A stretch of DNA of 64,000 nt from Peptostreptococcaceae bacterium pGA-8 (GTDB lineage Bacteria > Bacillota > Clostridia > Peptostreptococcales > Anaerovoracaceae). Shown piece by piece: positions 42,438-51,513 of the stretch; within the stretch, counting starts at the first letter, position 1; each line of letters begins with the position of its first letter. The position numbers and the translations under genes are program-made. Location: assembly GCA_900112915.1 (NCBI GenBank), contig FONK01000010.1, positions 1-64,000 of the forward strand, written 5' to 3'. Below the pieces are notes generated by a model. That model did not search any database and was not told the origin of the DNA. It saw only the letters and a program-made list of their open reading frames with translations.

Positions 42438-42475
42438 CTCCTGTCCCAGCATTTGTTCGGGATAGGAGTTTTTTT
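42438..42475 (+). terminator. T-box terminator
   Basis: CTCCTGTCCC (42438-42447) pairs with GGGATAGGAG (42459-42468), followed by seven T. It competes with the antiterminator formed by the T-box sequence. Confidence 0.92.
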
Positions 42476-42552
42476 ATTGGGTAAAGCTCTCGTCCTTCCT
42501 CAGTGCAGCAGCTAAGCTTATAAGCAACAAACTAATTGAAGGGAGATTTATC

Positions 42553-43836
42553 ATGGAAGAAAAAAGAATATTTTTAACAGAAGCGGAAATGCCAAAATAT
42601 TGGTATGATATGAGAGCTGACATGAAAACTAAGCCGGCTCCTCTTTTAAATCCGATTACCAAGGAGCCTGTAACCTTTGAGGAGTTATCTATGGTTTTTA
42701 CAAGGTCAGGAGCCAGAGAAGAGCTGAATGAAAACACAGCATTTCACAAAATTCCTCAACCTGTTCTCGAATATTATAAGACCTACAGGCCATCCCCTTT
42801 GGTCCGTGCCAATGCTTTCGAGAAAGCCATAGGCACCGGTGCAAAGATTTATTTCAAATTTGAAGGAGGCAACACCTCCGGCAGCCACAAATTAAATTCA
42901 GCAATTGCCCAATGCTATTACGCTAAGGAAGAAGGTATAAGGGGCGTAACTACGGAAACCGGAGCAGGACAATGGGGAACCGCCCTTGCCATGGCATCCA
43001 GCTATCTTGATTTAGACTGTAATGTGTTTATGGTTAAAGGAAGCTATGAACAAAAACCGTATAGAAAAGAGGTCATGAAAACCTTTGGCGCTCAGGTTAC
43101 CCCATCTCCATCTCTTTTGACGGAAATTGGCAAAAAAATCAATGAGCAATTCCCCGATACATCCGGAAGCCTGGGTTGTGCCATTTCTGAAGCCATTGAA
43201 GAGGCTCATAAGAAGGGATATAAATACGTCCTTGGAAGTGTGCTTAACCAGGTTTTGCTTCATCAATCCATAATAGGTCTTGAAGCCGAAGCGGCTATGA
43301 AAAAAGCCAATATAAAGCCGGACATCATCATAGGCTCTGCAGGCGGTGGAAGCAACATCGGTGGCCTTATTGCACCCTTTGTAGGCAAGGTTTTAAGGGG
43401 AGAATCCAACTACAGATTCATAGCAGCCGAGCCTCAAACCTGCCCTTCACTCACAAAAGGAGAATTTCGTTACGACTATTGTGATACGGGAAAAACCACT
43501 CCTATGGCTAAAATGTACACCCTAGGCTGTGATTTCATACCTCCCTTAAGTCACGCCGGAGGTTTACGCTATCATGGAATGAATCCGGTAGTATCTCAGC
43601 TATATGCTGATGGCATATTGGAGGCAGAGGCCTTTTCCGAAAGGGATGTTTTCGAGGCTGCAAAGCTTTTTGCCAGAAAAGAAGGTATACTCCCTGCCCC
43701 TGAGAGCGGCCATGCCATTGCAGCCGTAATAAAGGAAGCCGCGAAATATACCGATACAACAAAAGAGCCAACCATACTCTTTTGTTTGAGCGGGGTCGGC
43801 TATTTCGATATGTCTGCATATAAAAAATTTAATTAA
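42553..43836 (+). CDS. trpB: Tryptophan synthase beta chain, TrpB2 type
   Basis: 427 residues. Makes tryptophan from indole and serine with PLP bound to K113 (GNTSGSHKLNSA). ETGAGQWGTALA replaces the EETGAGQHG loop of TrpB1 and marks the TrpB2 branch, as does the longer N-terminus (RPSPLVRANAFEKAIG). GSAGGGSNIGGL is the phosphate loop. No trpA or other trp gene is adjacent; TrpB2 enzymes do not form a tight complex with TrpA and are proposed to salvage free indole. Alternative PLP-lyase activities have been suggested for the branch, but the tryptophan T-box supports a role in tryptophan supply. GAAGGGAG precedes the ATG. Confidence 0.92.
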   Translation: MEEKRIFLTEAEMPKYWYDMRADMKTKPAPLLNPITKEPVTFEELSMVFTRSGAREELNENTAFHKIPQPVLEYYKTYRPSPLVRANAFEKAIGTGAKIYFKFEGGNTSGSHKLNSAIAQCYYAKEEGIRGVTTETGAGQWGTALAMASSYLDLDCNVFMVKGSYEQKPYRKEVMKTFGAQVTPSPSLLTEIGKKINEQFPDTSGSLGCAISEAIEEAHKKGYKYVLGSVLNQVLLHQSIIGLEAEAAMKKANIKPDIIIGSAGGGSNIGGLIAPFVGKVLRGESNYRFIAAEPQTCPSLTKGEFRYDYCDTGKTTPMAKMYTLGCDFIPPLSHAGGLRYHGMNPVVSQLYADGILEAEAFSERDVFEAAKLFARKEGILPAPESGHAIAAVIKEAAKYTDTTKEPTILFCLSGVGYFDMSAYKKFN

Positions 43837-43867
43837 CACAGGTTAACATTTACTTCTTGAATGCTAA

Positions 43868-45100
43868 CTACCGGGTAAGTCTTCGCTTAAGCACCTCCAT
43901 GGCATAGACAATCTGTTCTTCAGTGTGGTCGCTATTGAGGCAATATCTTAAGCGAGCCTTGCCTCTCGGTACTGCCGGGTACAGTGCCGGAGGAACAAAA
44001 ATTCCATCCTCCTGCATTACCATACTCAATCTAAAGGCCAGTTCATCATCACCAATCATAATTGGAGTAATGGCAGTTTCTCCTGCCAGGCATGTGTCAA
44101 AGCCATGCTTATGAGCTTCTCTCATGAAGATTTCAATATTTTTGTGTAATTTTTGAACTCTTGTATTGTCTCGTTCAAGCAGCTCAATGCCCTTAATTAC
44201 CGCAGCGGTAAGAACCGGTGAAAGTCCCACGGAAAATACAAAGCCAGGCAGATTGTATCTTAAGTATTCAATCAGCTCCTTGCTGCCTGCCAAATATCCG
44301 CCACAGGTTCCTAGACCTTTTGAAAGGGTTCCCATTTTTATGTCGATATCATCCGGTGCAAGATTGAAATATTCATCTACACCGCCGCCATTCTCGCCAA
44401 TTACGCAGGCTGAATGAGCCTCATCGACCATTAAGAAGCAACCGTATTTCTTCTTAATTCTAACAAATTCGTCTATCGGTGCAATATCGCCATCCATGCT
44501 ATATACACCCTCCACGACTATTAAGATTTTTTCGTACTTATCTCTGTTGTTTTCGATAAGTCTTTCAAGCCTGGAAAAATTATTGTGAGGAAATCGTTTC
44601 TTATCAGCCTTGGATATCTTCAACCCCTGAGATATTGAATTATGGCTGAGTATATCATAAAGAATTAAATCATTTTCGTTGCAAAAATTTCCCACAAAGG
44701 TTACATTAGTCGAATGCCCGCCTACCAGCACAAGAGCATCCTCTGTATGCTTCCACTTTGCAATTTTTGCTTCCAGTTCTTTGTGAATGGTCTTTTCACC
44801 GGCAAGCAATCTGCTTCCACTGGCACTTGTTCCATATTTCTTTACAGCTTCAATTGCAGCTTCATTAACCTCCGGATCACCTGAGAGGCACACATAATTG
44901 TAGCTTCCGAAGTTAATGATATCCTTGCCGTTCATAATGGATGTATCTCTTAATACCGAATCATGAGCGATAAAATATGGGTTTCCATACTTCGCCATGT
45001 CTTCAGCAAATTCCATCTGTCTTTCATGGAAAGCCTTCCATTCCCTTGAATCCGTGAATTTAGTTACAGCCCTTTTTCTCATCTCAGTAGTATTAATCAT
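43868..45100 (-). CDS. Alpha-oxoamine synthase family PLP enzyme
   Basis: 410 residues. Family fold of 8-amino-7-oxononanoate synthase, glycine C-acetyltransferase and serine palmitoyltransferase, which condense an amino acid with an acyl-CoA. PLP lysine K261 in GTLSKGLGTCGGY; DEAHS (226-230); NFGSYNYVCLSGDPEV; GTSASGSRLLAGEKTIHKELE shows the conserved SGSR. An N-terminal extension of about 45 residues (EWKAFHERQMEFAED) is longer than in Kbl or BioF and more like SPT-type or antibiotic-cluster members. Neither a biotin operon nor threonine dehydrogenase is nearby, so the substrate is not assigned. The Shine-Dalgarno (AAAGGAG) is 15 bases from the ATG, longer than ideal. Confidence 0.85.
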   Translation of the reverse strand: MINTTEMRKRAVTKFTDSREWKAFHERQMEFAEDMAKYGNPYFIAHDSVLRDTSIMNGKDIINFGSYNYVCLSGDPEVNEAAIEAVKKYGTSASGSRLLAGEKTIHKELEAKIAKWKHTEDALVLVGGHSTNVTFVGNFCNENDLILYDILSHNSISQGLKISKADKKRFPHNNFSRLERLIENNRDKYEKILIVVEGVYSMDGDIAPIDEFVRIKKKYGCFLMVDEAHSACVIGENGGGVDEYFNLAPDDIDIKMGTLSKGLGTCGGYLAGSKELIEYLRYNLPGFVFSVGLSPVLTAAVIKGIELLERDNTRVQKLHKNIEIFMREAHKHGFDTCLAGETAITPIMIGDDELAFRLSMVMQEDGIFVPPALYPAVPRGKARLRYCLNSDHTEEQIVYAMEVLKRRLTR

Positions 45101-45120
45101 CTTTGTTACAAGACACTCCT

Positions 45121-46317
45121 TTATTTACAATTTTCAAGCAAAGCTTCTGCAAGAACTCTCGCCTGCTCACTATGCTCTTCTGTAGGGTTCCAGTTACACC
45201 TAACCTCTTCGTCAATTACAGCAAATCCGGCATCCTGAAGTTTTTCTCTAAGAACCTTGTTGCCTTCTCCGGACCATCCATAGCATCCGAAGACAGCGGC
45301 TTTTTTGTTCTTAAATCTGCATTCTTTAAGGAAGTCCAGCCATCCGCCTACATCTGATAGGATGTGTTGACTTACTGTAGGTGATCCTACAGCAATTGCT
45401 TTTGATCTGAAGATTTCAGTCATTACATCATTTTTATCCGTTTTGCCGATGTTGAATACTTTAATAGTAGTCTCCGGTGAAAGCTCTCTCAAATGCTCTG
45501 CAATTTTATGTGCCAGCTGCATGGTCCCATTCCACATGGTATCATAGCAAATACAGATCTGATCATCATGGTAGTTATCACACCATTTTCTGTATTCATC
45601 TACAATCTGCATTGGATTTTCTCTCCAAATTACACCATGAGACGGACAAATCATCTCAATCGGCAAATTAAGATCATCTAATTCCTTCAGCTTGTTTTTT
45701 AGCATTATGGCAAATGGATTTATAATATTTGCATAGTATTTCATTGCCTCAACCCATAGCTTGCCCTGATCAGCTCTATCGTTGAAAAGCTCATCTGAAG
45801 CATAATGCTGACCGAAGGCATCCATTGAGAACAAAATATTATCTTCGGTTAAGAATGTTGCCATGCTGTCAGGCCAATGCAGCATTCTCATCTCAATAAA
45901 GATAAGCCTTTTGCCGTTGCCCACATCAACTGAGTCTCCCGTTTTAACAACATGGAAATTCCACTCCGGATGATGATATTGACCTACAAGGGATTTAACA
46001 CAATTTGCAGTACAGTAAATAGGAACATCAGGAATTTCTTCCAGTAAAGCCGGTAATGTTCCACTGTGGTCAACCTCTCCGTGATGAACAACGATGAAGT
46101 CAATTTTATTAATATCAACTTCCTTCTTAAGATTGTCCATAAACTCAGTGGAATGAGGTCTCCATACAGTGTCCAGCAGAACTGTTTTCTCTTCCTGAAT
46201 TAAATATGCATTCTGACTTGAGCCGTTGTTAATTGAATAGTCCATGCCGTGAAACCATTCCAGCTCCCAGTCCATTTTGCCAATCCAATATACATTGTTT
46301 TTTACATGCCTTTTCAT
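45121..46317 (-). CDS. A-type flavodiiron protein (FprA family)
   Basis: 398 residues. Reduces oxygen to water, or nitric oxide to nitrous oxide, protecting anaerobes. Metallo-beta-lactamase-like diiron domain (1-250) with the ligand set H-x-E-x-D-H in VHHGEVDHSG, a further histidine in MLHWPDSMATF and another in CPSHGVIW. The flavodoxin domain (255-398) binds FMN at CYDTMWNGTMQLA, with VGSPTVSQHIL and FGCYGWSGEG. No rubredoxin domain is fused, so an external electron donor is needed. Strong GGAGG before the ATG. The glutathione peroxidase-like gene just upstream on the same strand suggests a small oxidative-defence group. Confidence 0.95.
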   Translation of the reverse strand: MKRHVKNNVYWIGKMDWELEWFHGMDYSINNGSSQNAYLIQEEKTVLLDTVWRPHSTEFMDNLKKEVDINKIDFIVVHHGEVDHSGTLPALLEEIPDVPIYCTANCVKSLVGQYHHPEWNFHVVKTGDSVDVGNGKRLIFIEMRMLHWPDSMATFLTEDNILFSMDAFGQHYASDELFNDRADQGKLWVEAMKYYANIINPFAIMLKNKLKELDDLNLPIEMICPSHGVIWRENPMQIVDEYRKWCDNYHDDQICICYDTMWNGTMQLAHKIAEHLRELSPETTIKVFNIGKTDKNDVMTEIFRSKAIAVGSPTVSQHILSDVGGWLDFLKECRFKNKKAAVFGCYGWSGEGNKVLREKLQDAGFAVIDEEVRCNWNPTEEHSEQARVLAEALLENCK

Positions 46318-46346
46318 AAAAATAATACCTCCACAAAATCATATGA

Positions 46347-46820
46347 CTATAGCAATTTTAAAATATGTTTTTCTAAATCTTCAGGTTTATCCGTCGGAGC
46401 AAATCTCTTAACAACATTGCCTTCCCTGTCAACAAGAAATTTAGTGAAATTCCATTTAATTTTAGAGCCCATAAGTCCTTTTTTCTGAGATTTTAAATAT
46501 GTGTAAAGGGGGTCTTCACCATCGCCGTTAACATCTATCTTACTCATCATCGGAAATGTCACCCCATAATTCAATCTGCAAAATCCCTGTATTTCTTCAT
46601 CAGTACCCGGATCCTGTGCTCCAAATTGATTGCATGGGAAGCCGACTACGGCAAGTCCCTTATCTTTATATTTTTTATATAATTTTTCCAATCCGTCAAA
46701 CTGGGGCGTAAACCCGCATTTGCTGGCTGTGTTAACTATCAGCAGAACCTTACCGCTGAATTCCTCCATCGAAATTTCAGCACCCTTTCCGTCCTTAACT
46801 TTATATTCATATATACTCAT
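46347..46820 (-). CDS. Glutathione peroxidase-family peroxidase (cysteine type)
   Basis: About 157 residues. The peroxidatic residue is cysteine (NTASKCGFTPQF) and not selenocysteine. Further family blocks are VVGFPCNQFGAQDPGTDEE, with the resolving-type cysteine and glutamine, and KIKWNFTKFLVDREG with the conserved Trp-Asn-Phe. Bacterial Cys-type members mostly use thioredoxin, not glutathione. Start at 46820, nine bases after AGGAG; the ATG at 46829 touches the AGGAG. The flavodiiron gene begins 29 bases downstream. Confidence 0.93.
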   Translation of the reverse strand: MSIYEYKVKDGKGAEISMEEFSGKVLLIVNTASKCGFTPQFDGLEKLYKKYKDKGLAVVGFPCNQFGAQDPGTDEEIQGFCRLNYGVTFPMMSKIDVNGDGEDPLYTYLKSQKKGLMGSKIKWNFTKFLVDREGNVVKRFAPTDKPEDLEKHILKLL

Positions 46821-47062
46821 TGTTATCATCTCCTATCTATCTCTATTAAGGCACAAAAACACTGCATAGAATGCACCGCACCTTTCCTATTTAATTTGCC
46901 CATATTAAAGATATTATAACACGATAATCCTAAGTTTTCTCCAAAAACTTAATGCCATGTTAAGATTTTTAGGCTTAAATGTAATGTCAATTAATGGAAA
47001 TACAGCTTGCTTTTTATTTTATAAGGTATATAGTTAAGTATAAGGAAAGGGGGTTGATAAAT

Positions 47063-47830
47063 TTGCCGAGATTTGATATGCATTGTCATACTAAAGCAGG
47101 ATCCATTGATTCAAAGATAAGTATTGAAGAATACATATCTATTTTAAAGAGCAAGGGCTTTGATGGAATGCTGGTTACAGACCATGATTCCTATAAAGGT
47201 TATAGGTATTACCTTTCTAATGTTCCAAAGGATCCAAACTTCACCGTCCTTAAGGGCGTGGAGTATGATACCAAAGATGCCGGTCACTTCATAGTTATTA
47301 TGCCTCAGGATGTCACATTGAAGGTGCTGCAAATAAGAGGCCTGGCCCTGGAGGAACTTATCAGCGTGGTTCATGCTAATGGCGGAATTTTAGGACCTGC
47401 TCACCCTTTTGGAGCAAGAAGCTCCAGTGCGTTGTTTTGCAACAAGGTAAGAAAGGATTGGAGTATACTTAAAAAGTGCGACTTTGTTGAGGGCTTCAAT
47501 AGCTGTGAAACCCCAATCGCCAATACCATAGCTCAAACTTTGGCTGAAAAATGTGGCAAGCAATGCTTTGGTGGTTCTGATTCTCACAAAGAAGATTATG
47601 TGGGTCTGGCCTACACGGATTTTGCCTTTGAAATAAAAGACAACGACGATTTAATTGCTGCAGTTCGGCAGCAAGCAATTTCTGACTTTGGCGGTCAGGA
47701 GAGAACCTTCTTGAAGAAACACAGGAAAAGAAATTCCGTCTTTGCTACATACGGCTTTAAAGCCTACAATAGAGCCCTTGGTTTTCTCTTCTGTTCCCTT
47801 AGAAACAGCTATATGAGATCCGGTATATGA
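47063..47830 (+). CDS. PHP-domain metal-dependent phosphoesterase
   Basis: About 255 residues. Motifs of the PHP hydrolase fold: FDMHCHTKAGSIDSK (HxH metal pair), VTDHDSYKGY, LKGVEYDT, VHANGGILGPAHPFG, and GGSDSHKEDYVGLAYTDF near the end. Members hydrolyse phosphate esters of nucleotides or short oligonucleotides; the substrate here is unknown. The start is taken as TTG 47063, nine bases after AAAGGGGG, giving the usual MPRFDMHCH beginning; the longer frame from ATG 46994 adds 23 residues without a ribosome site. The C-terminus is basic. Followed by its own terminator. Confidence 0.85.
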   Translation: MPRFDMHCHTKAGSIDSKISIEEYISILKSKGFDGMLVTDHDSYKGYRYYLSNVPKDPNFTVLKGVEYDTKDAGHFIVIMPQDVTLKVLQIRGLALEELISVVHANGGILGPAHPFGARSSSALFCNKVRKDWSILKKCDFVEGFNSCETPIANTIAQTLAEKCGKQCFGGSDSHKEDYVGLAYTDFAFEIKDNDDLIAAVRQQAISDFGGQERTFLKKHRKRNSVFATYGFKAYNRALGFLFCSLRNSYMRSGI

Positions 47831-47838
47831 CATTGCAA

Positions 47839-47874
47839 ATCCCCGTATTCGATTTACCGATTACGGGGATTTTT
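47839..47874 (+). terminator. Terminator of the PHP gene
   Basis: ATCCCCGTA (47839-47847) pairs with TACGGGGAT (47862-47870), followed by five T. It lies between two convergent genes and can serve both strands. Confidence 0.85.
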
Positions 47875-47882
47875 ATCAGACT

Positions 47883-49331
47883 TTATTTTTCTTCTCTAAT
47901 TTTATCAATCTCATTCATATTATCAACTTCAATTACCTCAACGCCTTCTTTGTCCAGTCTTTTTCTAAAGACTGCAATCCCCATGTATGCCATGAAAATT
48001 GAGACAATCGGGTTGATAAGATTTAAAAAGGCATATGGGAAATATGCAAAGGAGTTTACACCCAGCGTTGCTGATTGATAAGCTCCACATCCATTCCACG
48101 GGAACATGGGTGACCATAGTGAACCTCCATCCTCTAAGGTTCTTGACAGATAATATCTTTCCAACCCCATATCATCATAAACTTTATAATACATTCTTCC
48201 CGGTATAATATTTGCCAAATACTGATCTGTTAATACAAAATCACAAATGATTCCTGTTACAATGGTGGTAGCAACAAGGCTCCCGACTGAATGTACAACT
48301 TTTACTACTTGCTCAAGAAGCACCTCTGTAAACTTGGCTTTTTCCAGTATGCCTCCAAAGCATAGTGCAAAGATTATAAGCGATATGGTCCAAAGCATAC
48401 CGTTGACGCCACCTCTTGTCAGAAGTTTATCTACAATTTGCACACCGGTATCTCCAACATATCCATTCTGTAGGGTATCTAAAATATCCACCAGCCCTGC
48501 TCCCTGAAAAAATGCCGCAAATACACATCCTGTAGCAGCTGCCAGAAGCAATGACGGGATGGCGGGAACCTTCCTAACGGCGGTGACTAAAACCACAACA
48601 GGCGGAATTAAGAGCCAAGGGGTAATATTAAACTCACCCGCTAAAGCTCCCTTAATAACAGTTATGTTCTCCAGGTCTGCTGCTGATGAGTCATACCCGA
48701 ATCCAATTGCAAAGTATATTATGAGAGCGATTATGAAGCTGGGTACCGTAGTATACATCATGGATCTGACATGAAGATATAAATCTGTTTCTGCCGCTGC
48801 AGCTGCAACATTAGTACTGTCAGATAAAGGAGAAATCTTATCTCCAAAATATGCACCTGAAATAACCATTCCGGCTGTAAGAGCCGGATTTATTCCAAGA
48901 CCTGTACCTATGCCCATTAGTGCCACACCAATTGTTCCTCCTGAAGTCCATGCACTTCCTGTGGCAACTGACACAATTGCACATAAAATACAGCCTGTTG
49001 GCAGGAAGAATTTAGGTGAAATCAATTCCAAGCCGTAATAAATCATTGCCGGAACCGAACCGCACAGCACCCAGGAGCCGATTAACATACCTACTATCAT
49101 GACAATAATAAGTGCTTCTATTGCTCTGTATACACTGGATATCATTCCTTCTCTGACATCAATCCAACTACACCCAACCTTGAATGCCATAGCCGCTGCA
49201 AGGATAGTTGAAATAACAATAGGAATATGCGGATCAACTTTTAAAAAAATCATGGATGTAACGATAATAACCGCCATACCGATTATAGGGATTAACGCTT
49301 CCCAAACCTTTGGTTTTCTTGCTGTAGACAT
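47883..49331 (-). CDS. nhaC: NhaC-family Na+/H+ (or malate/lactate-type) antiporter
   Basis: 482 residues, about 12 membrane spans. Family blocks: GSAWTSGGTIGVALMGIG, GMVISGAYFGDKISPLSDSTNVAAAAA, and LEDGGSLWSPMFPWNGCGAY. NhaC members exchange sodium for protons; relatives such as MleN exchange malate for lactate with the sodium gradient. The start is the ATG at 49331, preceded by AAAGGAGG. The frame stays open to 49496, but that extension overlaps the sigma-54 promoter and activator sites and has no ribosome site. Regulation is explicit: a -24/-12 promoter and two palindromes lie upstream, and an NtrC-type activator and a sensor kinase follow upstream on the same strand. Confidence 0.9.
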   Translation of the reverse strand: MSTARKPKVWEALIPIIGMAVIIVTSMIFLKVDPHIPIVISTILAAAMAFKVGCSWIDVREGMISSVYRAIEALIIVMIVGMLIGSWVLCGSVPAMIYYGLELISPKFFLPTGCILCAIVSVATGSAWTSGGTIGVALMGIGTGLGINPALTAGMVISGAYFGDKISPLSDSTNVAAAAAETDLYLHVRSMMYTTVPSFIIALIIYFAIGFGYDSSAADLENITVIKGALAGEFNITPWLLIPPVVVLVTAVRKVPAIPSLLLAAATGCVFAAFFQGAGLVDILDTLQNGYVGDTGVQIVDKLLTRGGVNGMLWTISLIIFALCFGGILEKAKFTEVLLEQVVKVVHSVGSLVATTIVTGIICDFVLTDQYLANIIPGRMYYKVYDDMGLERYYLSRTLEDGGSLWSPMFPWNGCGAYQSATLGVNSFAYFPYAFLNLINPIVSIFMAYMGIAVFRKRLDKEGVEVIEVDNMNEIDKIREEK

Positions 49332-49370
49332 ATTTGCCTCCTTTAGTATAAAATTTTTTATTATATCTAT

Positions 49371-49386
49371 TGCAAATTTTATGCCA
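49371..49386 (-). promoter_or_regulatory. Sigma-54 (-24/-12) promoter of nhaC
   Basis: On the minus strand TGGCATAAAATTTGCA fits TGGCAC-N5-TTGCA: the invariant GG (49384-49385) and GC (49372-49373) are exactly ten bases apart. Expected start near 49360, about 29 bases before the ATG. The neighbouring activator has the sigma-54 contact motif. Confidence 0.88.
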
Positions 49387-49427
49387 GGTAAAATCTCTGT
49401 AATATTGGAACTACAGCAATTAAAAAA

Positions 49428-49464
49428 GGAAATATATTTCCCTGTTCCGGGTAATATATTTCCC
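49428..49464 (-). promoter_or_regulatory. Two tandem palindromic activator sites (UAS) upstream of nhaC
   Basis: GGAAATATATTTCC (49428-49441) is a perfect 14-base palindrome, and GGGTAATATATTTCCC (49449-49464) is a near-perfect copy. Their centres are 22 bases apart, two helical turns, at about -75 and -97 from the predicted start. This is the standard layout for a dimeric enhancer-binding protein, presumably the product of 49472-50872. Confidence 0.8.
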
Positions 49465-49471
49465 AAATCTG

Positions 49472-50872
49472 TTATTGCTTTATTAAGTCTATCCACTCTC
49501 TGATGCCATAATCTGTTATCTTATTGTTGAGCTGCCTTTTAGTGATTCCCAAAATTTGTGCCGCTTGTGTTAAATTGCCATTTACGGTAACTATAACATC
49601 TTTTATATACTCCAGCTCAAAATCACTTCTTGCTTTTTGGAGGGTTAAGATGCCTTTTTTATATTTATCGGCAGGTCTTTCCCTATCTGTATTGCCGCCT
49701 TTAATATAGTGCGGAAGGTAATATTTCGCACTATCATAATCAATTCTGCCATTTTCCGACAGTACAACAAGTCGCTCGATAATCGTTTTCAGCTCCCGAA
49801 TATTTCCCGGATAATTATACTCCTTCAGGAAATTCTTCGTTTCATCATCAATAAACTCTACTTTTTTGGCAAATTTAAGCTCCGACTTTTTAATAAAATA
49901 TTCAATGAAGGCATCAATGTCTTCTCTTCTATCCCTTAATGGAGGAACATTAAGAACTATTCCGTTTATTCTATAGAAAAAATCTTCTCTGAACAAGCCT
50001 TCTGAAATCAATTTCTCTATATCCTTATTAGTTGCTGAAATTAATCTTATGTTGACTTCGATTTTCTCACTGCCGCCTACCCTCTCGATTTTTTTGTTCT
50101 CAATTACCCTAAGAAGTTTTACCTGAGTGTTTAATGATATATCGGCGATTTCATCTAAAAAGAGGGTTCCATTACCGGCTCTTTCAAACTTGCCTATTTT
50201 TTTACTGACAGCTCCCGTAAAAGCACCCTTCTCATGTCCGAATAATTCCGATTCCAATATTCCTTCTGAGTACTCCTGACAGTTAACAGCTAGAAAATTT
50301 CTTTTAGCTCTACAGCTTTTGGTATGGATATACTTTGCAATTACTTCTTTTCCTACACCGCTTTCGCCCAGAATCAGCACAGAAATATCACTTCCGGCAA
50401 TTTTATCGCATGTATGCAATAATTCTTTGTATACTTTATTTTCTGAATGCAGCAATGCGGAAATTTCCCCGCTGTCGGTATTTAAAGCTATATCATCGTC
50501 CTTGAATTGCCCCATATAATTGGATATATCATAGAGCAAGCTTTCAGGATTGCTGCTTTTAATAAAGTAATTATATGCACCCAGCTTCATAGCTTCAACT
50601 GCCGTTTCAACGGTTCCGTAAGCGGTTACCAATATAACACCGATATTTTTGTCATATCCTTTAATCCATTTGAGCAGTTCAATGCCTGTTTCATCCTTCA
50701 TTATGAGGTCGGTTACAACAATCGCTATGGTGTTATTTTTAATTATTTCCTGCGCTTCTTTAATACATCCGGCAGTAAATACATCATATCCTTTTTCAGA
50801 TAATATAAGCGAAAACATTTCTCGGTAATCGTTCATATCATCAACTATCAGTATTTTTTTTGATTTATTCAT
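49472..50872 (-). CDS. Sigma-54-dependent response regulator (NtrC family)
   Basis: 466 residues. Receiver domain (1-120) with D55 in VVTDLIMKDETG, acidic pair IVDDMND and lysine in YFIKSSNP. AAA+ domain (about 145-380): Walker A LGESGVGKE, the sigma-54 contact loop GHEKGAFTGAVS, Walker B TLFLDEIADIS, and the sensor block YPGNIREL. C-terminal Fis-type helix-turn-helix (NLTQAAQILGITKRQLNNKI, about 433-455). Phosphorylation by the upstream kinase should allow it to open the nhaC promoter. Its gene ends 140 bases before the nhaC start, with its likely binding sites just past its own stop codon. Confidence 0.95.
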   Translation of the reverse strand: MNKSKKILIVDDMNDYREMFSLILSEKGYDVFTAGCIKEAQEIIKNNTIAIVVTDLIMKDETGIELLKWIKGYDKNIGVILVTAYGTVETAVEAMKLGAYNYFIKSSNPESLLYDISNYMGQFKDDDIALNTDSGEISALLHSENKVYKELLHTCDKIAGSDISVLILGESGVGKEVIAKYIHTKSCRAKRNFLAVNCQEYSEGILESELFGHEKGAFTGAVSKKIGKFERAGNGTLFLDEIADISLNTQVKLLRVIENKKIERVGGSEKIEVNIRLISATNKDIEKLISEGLFREDFFYRINGIVLNVPPLRDRREDIDAFIEYFIKKSELKFAKKVEFIDDETKNFLKEYNYPGNIRELKTIIERLVVLSENGRIDYDSAKYYLPHYIKGGNTDRERPADKYKKGILTLQKARSDFELEYIKDVIVTVNGNLTQAAQILGITKRQLNNKITDYGIREWIDLIKQ

Positions 50873-50881
50873 AGCAATATT

Positions 50882-51391
50882 TTATTCCATAATCCGTCTT
50901 TTTAAGCTGTCAAAGAAAGCAGACAGCTTTCCCTTTTCATCGGGCCATATCTTAAACACTCGGTCTACCGCTATTACAAATATGGCAATAGCCGAATAGT
51001 CCTTGGCGCTGGCAATTATACCGGTTAGCTCTAATATGATGAGCATCAAATAAAAGGTAAAAAGTATTGACCGTTTTGGTAATGCCGCAATAAAATCTAC
51101 GCCTATTTTTGACCCCAAATAAAACGGGGTCATATATTTTGATGCTTTAGTTAATCTTTTTTCCAAAAACTTCGCTATTTCCCGATAACACCAATCTGAG
51201 GTAATAATCAAGGATTGAACTGCAAAAACAAGCAAACTGATATTTTCAGCGAATTTTTCATTTACTCCTAATACTCGTGCTATGACATAAGCTACATCAC
51301 TATTGCCTATAAAAAAGTATACAATAAAATATACAACTACAAAGGCAATAAAAATCACGAGAACAGAGCTTAACCAACGTAATGTTTTCAT
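50882..51391 (-). CDS. Unknown membrane protein between kinase and regulator
   Basis: 169 residues, family not recognised. Hydrophobic segments are visible at about 8-28, 45-63, 108-125 and 130-145, with a basic stretch between the second and third (REIAKFLEKRLTKASKYM) and a charged C-terminus. No conserved catalytic motif is visible. It is nine bases upstream of the response regulator gene and 122 after the kinase gene, all on the minus strand, so it is likely co-transcribed and may tune the kinase or serve the transport step. This is position-based inference. Confidence 0.7.
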   Translation of the reverse strand: MKTLRWLSSVLVIFIAFVVVYFIVYFFIGNSDVAYVIARVLGVNEKFAENISLLVFAVQSLIITSDWCYREIAKFLEKRLTKASKYMTPFYLGSKIGVDFIAALPKRSILFTFYLMLIILELTGIIASAKDYSAIAIFVIAVDRVFKIWPDEKGKLSAFFDSLKRRIME

Positions 51392-51513
51392 ATATCCTCC
51401 AATAACTATTCTTTTTATAATACATGATTAAATAACACAGCCGTAACCACATTATTATACCACATTTATATCATTCATTTAAAAAATGATACCTCAACAT
51501 TCAATTTTCTTTG

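Noticed and set aside
46994-47062. Longer N-terminus of the PHP protein
   Set aside because: No ribosome site precedes the ATG at 46994, while AAAGGGGG is placed correctly for TTG 47063, which gives the family-typical beginning.
49332-49496. Longer N-terminus of the NhaC antiporter (55 extra residues)
   Set aside because: The extension would encode across the sigma-54 promoter and both activator palindromes, has no ribosome binding site, and the ATG at 49331 follows AAAGGAGG.
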